From contig CM043967.1 of NCBI GenBank assembly GCA_014529385.2, forward strand, positions 5,411,001 through 5,475,000: a stretch of DNA of 64,000 nucleotides, given 5' to 3'. Positions within the stretch are counted from its first letter, which is position 1; each line of letters starts with the position of its first letter. Below, one piece after another: positions 54,551 through 64,000 of this stretch. This DNA comes from Adiantum capillus-veneris (Eukaryota; Streptophyta; Polypodiopsida; Polypodiales; Pteridaceae). The position numbers and the translations under genes were made by a program. Below the pieces are notes generated by a model. It was not told where the DNA came from and did not search any database. It saw nothing but the letters and a program-made list of their open reading frames with translations.

Positions 54551-54760
54551 ATGGCGACAAAGAAGAAGAAGAAGAAGAAGAAGAAGAAGAAGAAGAAGAA
54601 GAAGAAGAACTCCTCTATTTGTCAAAAACATGGGCACTATGTGAAGTGATGTCCTTTCATGTGTATGTCTTGTCCAAAGGAGGACATTTGTGTCAAGTTG
54701 CATGCCAAAGTTGTCCAAGGAGTTGTATCGGATTATGAAATGTTTTCATGATGCATCATG
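54551..54760 (+). pseudogene. Zinc-knuckle-like ORF start with microsatellite-encoded poly-Lys
   Basis: ATG GCG ACA is followed by sixteen AAG codons (54560-54607) and then NSSICQKHGHYVK, TGA, CPFMCMSCPKEDICVKLH. 'C..HGHYVK.CP' is knuckle-like, so this may be a gag remnant whose basic tail has grown by AAG slippage. The TGA at ~54647 breaks it. Confidence 0.45.
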
Positions 54761-54901
54761 TCATTAGGACGTGCAATGCTCAAGAGGATCTAGATTGGTT
54801 TTCTAATCTTCTTGATGATGCACACAAGTGGCATGTATTAGTTGTGTCGGTAAGAAGAAGAATTCATTTTCTACGGCTTGGTGAATAACAAGGTTGCAAG
54901 A

Positions 54902-55110
54902 AGCATGTGAATGTATTTCAGAGCACTATGAAGATGTGTTTGATGATTACCTCAATGCTGATGATTCTCAATGGGTTTTCAACAACCTGTTATTGTTTCC
55001 AACCTAAAGCATGTGAATGCATTATGAAGATGAGTTTGATGATTGCCTCAATGCTCATGATTCTCAATGATGTTTTCAACACCCTGTTATTGTTTCCAAC
55101 CTAAAGCAAC
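54902..55110 (+). repeat. Two-copy tandem repeat, about 105-bp unit
   Basis: GCATGTGAATG...TATGAAGATG.GTTTGATGATT.CCTCAATGCT.ATGATTCTCAATG...TTGTTTCCAACCTAAA occurs twice. The first copy is open in a frame reading CISEHYEDVFDDYLNADDSQ. Confidence 0.85.
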
Positions 55111-55473
55111 CTCAAGCTGTTAATTTTCAATTACCGGTAGTTTTTTAAGCACCTACAATTTCAAAACCTGAATTGTCAAAGCCTGAATATGGTCTTTTAG
55201 CACCTTAATGTTTCAAACCTGATTTTGATGCAGTTGAATATGGGATCAAAGTTATAAATACACAAATTATCAAAGAGAAGAAGTTGGTTCAAGAAGGAGA
55301 TATTGTTCAAATCAAGGGAGATGGAGTGGAAAAGATGATGGAGGAAGAAGGAGGAAGCTAGGAGTAGCTCATGAGCCAAAGAAGCTAAGAGGTCTGCCGG
55401 CCATTCCCAAACCTCACATCAAACACTTACCTCTTTGCAGGAAGAGAAGTCAAGTTACCCAAGAGAATAATTG

Positions 55474-56025
55474 ATGATGGAGAAAAAGGGAATCCAAGTG
55501 GGGGTAAGCAAGAGAAGCCACCAATATCCCATACAAACCTATATACCAACCTTGGACATTAATCTTGAAGAGGTTGAAATTCAAGGAGACATCAGATTAC
55601 AGTGCATTGAAGTGGAAGATATGAAGATAGATGAATACATAAGGTGTGTTGATGATGAGGATGGTGTGATGAATCATTTTTTGATGTATCTTAAGAAGGA
55701 ATATCCCATAAGTGACAGTCCGGAAGGTGTTTTGTTGATTGAAAAAGCAGCATTAGGGCCAAAAACAACTAGAAAAGGGTTTTTTGTTAATCTAAGGATT
55801 AAGGAATATTCCAATAGACATTTGACACATATACAAAAGTATGGCACTCTTGTCTCCTCTATCTTGGGTCTTGAGGTCCTATTTTGGTGGAGAGTGGCTA
55901 AATGTCTTGATCACAAGGCCGAAACTGCTATTAGTAGGTGCTTTAAATTTTCACTTTCCCTCCATTTTGTGAGAGCTTTGCTTCTTTCTGTCACTGTATT
56001 CTTATTTTTCTTCTTTGATCTCTGA
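55474..56025 (+). CDS. Unknown protein, 183 aa
   Basis: ATG at 55474 (an upstream TTG is in frame). Residues 1-85 are acidic (LEEVEIQGDIRLQCIEVEDM, DEDG). Residues 86-140 are basic-mixed, and the C-terminal ~30 residues are strongly hydrophobic (ALLLSVTVFLFFFFDL), which may be a chance translation of T-rich DNA. It follows the knuckle-like ORF and tandem repeat in the same orientation, so it may be the tail of the same element. No family recognised. Confidence 0.3.
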   Translation: MMEKKGIQVGVSKRSHQYPIQTYIPTLDINLEEVEIQGDIRLQCIEVEDMKIDEYIRCVDDEDGVMNHFLMYLKKEYPISDSPEGVLLIEKAALGPKTTRKGFFVNLRIKEYSNRHLTHIQKYGTLVSSILGLEVLFWWRVAKCLDHKAETAISRCFKFSLSLHFVRALLLSVTVFLFFFFDL

Positions 56026-56520
56026 GTTTCCATGGTGTCTTCTACACGTTGCCCTTCACATAATATCCATCCCCTCATCTTGCATTAACTTGGATGCAAG
56101 CTAAGTTAGAAAAGGCCTCAATATTATATAATTTGAAAAATGCTACCTGCCTTGCTTCATCCAACGATGTAAACAAGCTTCAATATCTGCTATCGATTGC
56201 ATAATCACCTTAGCAAGCCCATGAGATTCATTGCATTGCTTTTTCACTTGCTCTTGTGAGCTCTAAATGCCTCGCTACTTGCCTGTTTTTTGCCCACACA
56301 ATGCCTTGGTTTTTTTATGCTCTCAACCCAATTTGGAAACGTTGTCTGATTTTTTGAGTTTTTTCCAAGATTTTCCAAGGCCTTAGGCTCCTCTTTAGCC
56401 CACTGCACACACGACAAAAAATGGGGCAATCGCCTTTGCTGCATTGAGCTTCAAGATCTATGTCTCTCTCTGATCTGCTTTAAAGTCTAACCTGAATCTC
56501 ACACTCTTGATCATGAAGCA
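56026..56520. other. No gene recognised
   Basis: A 66-codon minus-strand frame (56444-56244) could be gag-like debris downstream of the primer-site-like sequence at 56546, but has no motif. Confidence 0.3.
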
Positions 56521-56545
56521 GTCAACACGATTGTCACACTACACC

Positions 56546-56900
56546 AAGGCACTTTGATACTAGTTTAAAAATGTGTGTGTGTTTAGTCACTCGCGGTGAG
56601 GTAGACAAGAGAAGACATGGGGGTGTGGGTGGAGGAACCTCTCCTCTCAGGTATATGAGTGAGAGAGATCCTTGAAGTGGAAGAGATTGGGTGTGGGTGG
56701 AGCACAATTGCTAGAAGCAACACTCACTTATTATTGCTTTATGTATATAAAAACTAAGGTAAGTGGGTTAGTGAGGTCAATGGGTGATGGACACTACACG
56801 TCCATCATGGGACAAAGGCACATCGGTCTTTAACCTCAAAAAAGTCCCACTTAAGGCAAATGTGCCAATAAGTGAATCCTACTAGCTAAACTACTAGTAT
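56546..56900 (-). repeat. Possible copia LTR, minus strand
   Basis: On the minus strand, TAGTATCAAAGTGCCTTGG (56546-56564) resembles the initiator-Met primer site (TGGTATCAGAGC). Upstream of it is a TATA-like TTTATATAC (about 56750), and at the far end AGGTGGAGAGAG, which looks like a polypurine tract. Ends are not defined and no second copy was found. Confidence 0.35.
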
Positions 56901-57754
56901 GTAAGAGACTCTCTCCACCTAATGTCCAGTGGCTTGCTCATTTGATTTACATGTAGCCATATTGGCTCTAGTGATAGGAAAGCATGCGTATCCACGCTAG
57001 GGCATGCATGCAAATATTGCATACAACTTTGTATGGATTGTATGGCTCACGATGCATCATGCTAGTGTCATTTGTCATACGACTGACGATCCCTACTACA
57101 AAAGCTCCCACTGCAAGTGGTAGGTCAAGCCTCAACACTAGTAGGTCATACATGAGATGCTTGAATGCTGACATCTACGCAAATCTAGCATGCATTCACT
57201 GCATCATCAGGACTACTCATCACGTATGGATGTGTCATCGTCAATACTGGGATGGCTACATCCCTCTCATCCGTAGGTGGAGCTATGCATACTAGCATGA
57301 ACTCATAAGCTTCTAGCATGAACATATTAAAGAAATCCATATTCATCATCTCTTTTTGTGTCCTTAGAGAGTATATCCACTCTACCTCTATCTGCACACA
57401 CGTTGAGAACACCTATTGTGTCTCACTGGATCAATCTCGCTTCACCTCTACCTCTGCAAAGTCCATTGGCATGTCTTGTACAGTTATATGCTCTGTCTCG
57501 TGAGCATGGTGGTGGAGCTCACTAGTGAAGGAGACACGTCTCTCGCGCTCATCACATGCCAACAAGAAAATCAAGATTGTGCTTTCTCATACCTCAAATA
57601 CATGCATAGGATATACCAAGCGACTCTGGGCAATAACTAGCAATTTGCAATGCATCTAGAACAAGTGCTCTCTAAGCAACATCTGACACTTACAATCTGC
57701 TAGCTGTCTCACTGAGATCAAGCTCTATTGTAGTTGAGGAACATAATGCATACA

Positions 57755-58342
57755 TCATAGTGTATAAGATGCACCACTAGATAATGGCAAGTATACATTT
57801 CCTACCCTCGCAATGTCAAATATCAAACCATTGGCCAAGTGCACATGACCAAAGCTCCCACTAGAGAAAGTGCTAAATGAATTACGATGTGGTGTGATGT
57901 GGAGAATATCACCCTCATCTAGCAGCCAACAGGAAGAAGTGCCACATCTTGAAGACATGTAAGCAAGAGGAACACTAGAGGTAACGTGACATCACCATCA
58001 CTGGCATACAAAGACACCTCTCTAGCATGTGTTGAATCCGTCTCTAGCATCCTCTCTAGCATATATTAGAACTATTTCAGCATCTCGCATACATCATTGC
58101 CTCTACCTCATATGTCAAATGCAACAATGCCTAATGTGCCCTATGTGACCGCAATGCAAACAACACAGGTATCCACATGAAAGAGACCTCCGTTTGTCAT
58201 GAGTTGTCACTGTTGACTCTAAACTGTCATATATGATGATATCACATATAAAACAAAAGTGTATGGTGATGAAGCCAAAAACACGGCAAGAAATCATGGC
58301 AGAAAACCAATAGTCTCCCTTGTAAATTTGAGCAAAATTCAA
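57755..58342 (-). pseudogene. Copia gag/protease remnant, minus strand
   Basis: The zinc knuckle CLHCGHIGHIRHCC (CX2CX4HX4C; 58162-58121) is intact. About 160 bp on, 57958-57755 reads WLLDEGDILHITPHRNSFST and then FSSGSFGHVHLANG, VGNVYLPLSSGASYTL. This is the plant copia protease pattern, with D-E-G where D-S-G is expected. The segment between and after is degenerate; 57412-56968 may hold later pol debris. Confidence 0.75.
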
Positions 58343-58590
58343 TCATAAACCATGATTAACATATCAATTTGATGCTTGCATATGCAAATGTAGCTCTACC
58401 AAAGCAATGTATAGCAGAAATGTCCTACCTCTACTCAAAACCAAGCAAAGTCAGTGCATAAACAAGCACCACATGATAATACAAACACAACGAGAAGCAA
58501 AGACTCAAAATTGGGATAAACAACACTCACTAGAGAATAAAATGCAAAACTATATGCTTTTGGGATAAAGGGCCATGTGCCCTTCCGCAC

Positions 58591-58642
58591 CCTTATTGGG
58601 CGGTTGTATATTTTCACCTTTATTGGGTGGTTGTATAATCCT
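58591..58642. repeat. 26-bp tandem duplication before a TATA box
   Basis: CCTTATTGGGCGGTTGTATA and CCTTTATTGGGTGGTTGTATA, followed by TATATAAAAAAAC near 58651. The inverted CCAAT boxes (ATTGG) and the TATA suggest an LTR or gene promoter reading rightward, but no gene follows. Confidence 0.6.
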
Positions 58643-58839
58643 ACACTATATCTATATAAAAAAACCTAAAGAGATACAGCTCTTTTGTACCTACAAACAC
58701 TGGATTGAAGCTGTTCTCTCCATCTCTAAATTTTGTACGTGCATCTCCATCACTTCACTGTTGCGTCTGATTTTGCAGTACAGTTAGTCTACCGAGTCTA
58801 AATTTTGCAGATTGTTGTGTTTGAAATTGATAGACTACT

Positions 58840-58917
58840 CATGTACCATAGTACCCAGTTTTAAATATCACTCCTCTCCATGTACCCTGGTACCCAGTCT
58901 TTAATTCCACTCTTTTC
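58840..58917. repeat. 39-bp tandem duplication
   Basis: CATGTACCATAGTACCCAGT... and CATGTACCCTGGTACCCAGT..., 58840-58878 and 58879-58917, with a handful of differences. Confidence 0.85.
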
Positions 58918-59219
58918 AAAAATATTGTTAGCTATCAACAAAATCCCAACCAAGCACCCTTTATAAACCCCTACCTTCCCCTCCTCCCTTACAAACATAC
59001 TTTGCCAGCAACACCACCATTGATTAGCTCTTAAGAGCGAAACGCGTTTGGTGGTACTCCTCCTCCCCCCTCTATTGCCAGCTTTTGTTGACACCCGTCA
59101 TGTTTTTTGCTAAATCCTATGGAGTCGTTTCGCATGCTTGAGTTATTTGTTATCTTTTGAAAAAGAATATGTAATGCCTAGATATTTACGAAATTCTACT
59201 TCACAAAAAACTTTTGGGG

Positions 59220-59610
59220 GTTTTGGGAGTCCTAGGACTCTTTCTTGTGCTAGCTTCCTCTATTTTCCTTGGTGTTTTGGGCTCTTCTTCTATCTACTTG
59301 CCCTCTTTAGGCTTTGTCTCCTTGGGCTTCTTTTGCTCCTCCTTGGGATTCTTCTGCTCCTCCTTTAAGGATCTTCTTCCTTGGGCTTCTTCTACTCCTC
59401 GTTGGCATGTGTTTGTGCTTTTCTAGGGCTCTTTCTAGGTGCAACAGGCTTCTTTGCCTTCTTTGGAACCTCTTTGGGTTTGTCTTCCTTCTTTGGCTTG
59501 TTTTTCTTCTTTTTCTTCTTTGCCTTTGCAGTTTTGAGTGGATCCTCCTTGACCTCTATGGTTCGTGCCTTTCCTTTGGCTTCTTTGGCCCTTTAGGGGC
59601 TTGGGTACTG
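59220..59610 (-). pseudogene. Lys/Pro/Glu-rich open stretch, decayed
   Basis: The minus strand reads EVKEDPLKTAKAKKKKKKNK, then 'KPKKEDKPKEVPKKAKKP', then KEEQKKPKEEQKKPKE-like repeats with stops. It resembles a basic histone H1-like or linker tail. The plus-strand poly-Leu/Phe frames here are its mirror image and are ignored. Confidence 0.35.
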
Positions 59611-59619
59611 TGGGTAGTT

Positions 59620-60880
<1,261 letters not shown>

Positions 60881-60889
60881 ATAGCACTA

Positions 60890-63395
60890 ATCGTTTTTTA
60901 AAGAGGCCACAAGTATTGAGGACATGACAACAAAAATATGCTTACCTTTTTTTTATAAATGGTTTAGGCAACTACGCCAATTGCAGAGAACTGATGGACA
61001 AAAGTGAAGGCAAAGTATGGCGCAGTACACAAGTGAAGTTTGTAATAAACAAACAAACCGGACGTTTTTCCCGGCTTGGAATAGTTTTTTTTTGTATTTT
61101 TCAAGCTTCAGTGGAAGACAATAAAATAATGTACAAACTCTTGAGTACACAAAATCCTCATTGTCAGTAACATTTGAATTTTTTTAAAATAGCAGAGTAT
61201 TTTTAAACATAATAAACCCAAGAAAAATACTTGGAAATTCTGAGATAATGCACAGTATGCAATTTTTTTATAAAAAAGACGATATTTGAAACTAATAGGA
61301 TATCTTGTTGTAAAAATCCAAATGGGACAGCTTGCCCTAAGTAAATCGTAAAAATAAGTACCTTTTTATTTTATAGTTTCAAAGATATTATAGCTTTTTA
61401 AGGGGGATATTCTGGCAATGTCAAGCCACCAATTAAAGCATTTCTAACAAGCGGTGCATCTTGCCTAGAATAAACCAAAGAGGCTAGCCTGCAGCAGTAA
61501 AGGTACCGAATCCTACTGGAGTTGTAGAAAAGGGCTTACGTAGAAGCTTTTGCAACGCAAGGTCGAACACTTCTGTAGCGCATGTAATAGAGATCACCTT
61601 GGGCTCGTAAAATTATGCACTATATGCTATTGCAAGGTAATGAATACACCTTATGCTTCTGATAAGCAATATAGACAATACAATACAGTTATTTTAGTGC
61701 AAGCCATAGCCTGCAAATTAGTGGCAAGCAACCAACGCAAGGCTTCTAAATTTGGATATGCCATACACAATCGCCAAGGTGGTGGTTTGCTACCTGTTAA
61801 AAATGGTGAAAAAACGGTGTATAGAAATAAAAAACGGTGTTGTTCATAGACATAAGTACATAAAAGCATTTTATATTGGAGTCCGCATACATATGCATGT
61901 ATACAAGCACATATAAAAATAACACAATTAGAATTTCTCACCTATGCATCTAAAAAATAATGTACGAGTTGTGTAGCATTAAAAATAAAACATGCATGAT
62001 AAAAAGCAGTAGGATAAGGCTGATATCCAAAAAAATGTGCCAATTGAAGGGAGTATGAGTGAGGACAATGTGCATTACCTTTGATAATAAGCATATACAA
62101 GAGGAATAACACAGATGGCGATGACAAACATTAACCATGTAAATTGGAACTTAAGGCTTTGCGTACGAGTTACTTTTTTCAAAGTACTAAAACAAAGGTG
62201 TTAGGATATAAAGTTCTTTTGAAGCATTTAAAGATTTGCCTTCATGTTTACTAGGTGGTTTAAATATGGGTCAAGATATGAAATATTTTTTATGACAACC
62301 TCCTATGAGGGCATAAGTCAAATGTTTACAGCTGGCCTTTTTGAAAAAGTAGTGATATTACAAACAAAATGCTGCCAAAATTTGAACAAAAAGTAAAGGC
62401 ACTTATAAAGAAATGGATTTAAAGGTAAACTGTATATACCATAGAATGTGGGATTCATACACAAGTATTTGGGGCAACAATTAGGTCTAGTACATAAGAA
62501 TATTAACCACATGTGTGTAACTATTGCTGGCAAACAGGGATACAGGCAGACGGCTAGGATGAGCATCACTCGGGACATATTTAAGCTACAACAGATTTGG
62601 GACAAGCTCTTTGCTGCATATAATAGGCAAAAGAAAACCATGCCTATAGCAATTAGGGACCCTATCTCCAAACCATGTAAACCCATAAAATCTCAAAGAC
62701 CGCAATAGACCTTACTTACATAGACGAGGAAAGGAAAACATAATATATGTTTAGGAGTAAGGTGGGGGGTCTGAGGTGTGAAAGCAATAACAAGCCATGG
62801 GGATTGCTTGATATACCTGTCACCCATTTAGTAAAAATTAATTCTAATTAATTGTACTTGTGGTTGGTTGGCAGGTAAAGATCCTTGCTCTCGCTTACTA
62901 GCAGGAGTTCCGGCTTAAACTCCTACTTTGTCATGTATCAAAGTATCTTGTAATGAATTTTATATCAAAAATTTCTTCTTTGTTTTGTTCTTTACACAAT
63001 ATGCTTTTGCAAATAGTATTTAAGTCTCTCAGTATATGATTCTGAATGATGGGAAATTCAAAAACACACAAAATTTCCTAGGATACCTTTGGTCGGGTAT
63101 CCATCATATACTGAGAAAACTTAATACTGATATGATAATAATTTAAATGGGGTGTGTAATACTTGTATGGTGATTGATTCAGGATTTTTGGATTCCATCT
63201 CTTACCTATTTGGGATATGGTATAGAAGAAGACATTCCGGTTCCACCAATTGGTACCCAATGTATAATTTCTTGTTTTAAAGGTTTGAAATTCCACAAAA
63301 AATTGCTTGATTCTTGAGAAACAAGCTATAATCATCCACTCTATATCTGTCTTAAACACAACGTATGTCAATGACTAGCTCGCTTTATTGATTCT
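60890..63395. other. No gene recognised; possible introns of the gene at 63402
   Basis: AT-rich with short open frames only (e.g. 62318-62708 on both strands) and no motifs. 62290-62380 has an echo of the dispersed repeat at 39241. Confidence 0.35.
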
Positions 63396-63401
63396 TTCTA
63401 G

Positions 63402-63999
63402 AAAAGAGAAGGATAAGCTTCTGGAAGCGTTTAGTACCTTCCTAGACAAATTACCGATTATTGATGCACAAGATAGCTCAGATCTTGATATTTATTTCAC
63501 TTCTCTACCCACTATTGTAAACAAGCTCTATTTTATCAATAACCTCCCTACTGTCCCTATAGAAATTAAGCACGTAGAAAAGGTTATCAATCCCCTTCTA
63601 GATCTTGACCTTCTTCAAGAAGAAGAGAAAGAAGCACTCAAATTTTTGGGAGATGCAAACAGTTTATCCCCAGAAAGAGCAGTTTCTGAACTTTTCTCAG
63701 AAGTAATCCACTACTACCACCCAGACAAGTTGAATTGGATGCTATTTGACTTGAACACAAGCTCTAGGATGATGAAATATTGAACCATCGGGCACCTTTT
63801 ACTATTTCTTGTCTAGGTTTGCTTTGTAGCATACCCACGGACATTGTAGAGCAATGCAAAACCCTTGCCTTACATTCCAAACATCTCTTATCACACGATG
63901 TTCTTTTTGAGCTTACGAAGGTCAAATTATCCGATGTGGATAGTAAAAAATGTCCAAGCTCCTCAATCATTGCTCGCACTAAGGGACTCTCTCTTATGG
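63402..63999 (+). CDS. Candidate exon(s) of a host gene, unidentified, runs off the window
   Basis: A splice acceptor (TTGATTCTTTCTAG) precedes an open frame, 63402-63783, encoding a Leu-rich, probably helical stretch (KDKLLEAFSTFLDKLPIIDA, HVEKVINPLLDLDLLQEEEK, PERAVSELFSEVIHYYHPDK). A second frame is open from 63768 to the window end (EILNHRAPFTISCLGLLCSI, FELTKVKLSDVDSKK). The two can be joined in phase if 63703-63767 is a 65-bp intron (GTAATC...CTCTAG), or they reflect one frameshift. Codon use and lack of transposon motifs suggest an ordinary gene. I do not recognise the family; a helical-repeat protein is a guess. Confidence 0.5.
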
Positions 64000-64000
64000 A

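Noticed and set aside
62318-62708. Open frames of 122 (-) and 86 (+) codons on opposite strands
   Set aside because: Both are open over the same bases, neither shows a motif, and the longer one is hydrophobic in a way expected from AT-rich DNA.

Overview
The window looks like a repeat-dominated intergenic stretch of a land plant nuclear genome. It carries plant-type Ty3/gypsy elements with a chromodomain, Tat/Athila-like gypsy elements with an Asp-type primer site, Ty1/copia elements, a plant-style Ulp1 peptidase exon set, a DUF4283 domain and long (CA)n runs. The species cannot be fixed from the sequence. I saw no bacterial-type operons, tRNAs, rRNAs or CRISPR arrays. Element names used here (Gy0, Gy1, Gy2, TatA, TatB, TatC, Cop1) are mine.

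Layout. 1-306 and 9006-10409 are the tail and 3' LTR of an old gypsy element (Gy0). It is split by a very young, apparently intact chromovirus-type gypsy (Gy1, 307-9005) with two 1477-bp LTRs that look identical and one 1687-codon gag-pol frame. 10410-13620 holds a decayed multi-exon gene with an Ulp1-like peptidase core, a small hairpin and a GGTCTAG-rich minisatellite. 13627-21566 is a second, decayed member of the Gy1 family (Gy2) with a truncated 3' LTR. It abuts a ~132-bp minisatellite (21567-23465) that has swallowed a piece of gypsy gag.

23466-35570 is a Tat/Athila-like element (TatA): 966-bp LTR, Asp-type PBS, a 2.6-kb leader, and broken gag. Its gag is interrupted by a decayed copia element (Cop1, 29887-35004) with an ACACC target duplication. 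36250-42000 has a DUF4283 open frame fused to a copia fragment, many microsatellites and no clear gene. 42000-48740 is a gag/pol-less relative (TatB) carrying a coiled-coil ORF. 48740-53740 is a third relative on the minus strand (TatC: gag plus protease). 54000-63400 is mostly unassigned and contains copia debris on the minus strand and a 136-bp (CA)n run. 63402-64000 looks like the only candidate exon(s) of an ordinary host gene.

The most interesting signal is in the leaders of TatA, TatB and TatC. Each has a strongly diverged tandem array with a period near 285 bp, and each period is marked by a long palindrome with an alternating CG centre. TatA and TatB share one palindrome (core CATCATACGCGTATGATG). 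TatC has a different one (half-site AGATAATAAGCG) but keeps the period, the central CGCG and the position 350-550 bp upstream of the first ORF. This may mark an undescribed cis-acting module of Tat-like retrotransposons. Other points of note are a DPG in place of D(S/T)G in the protease of Gy1 and Gy2, and several small captured fragments that record how these repeats were assembled.
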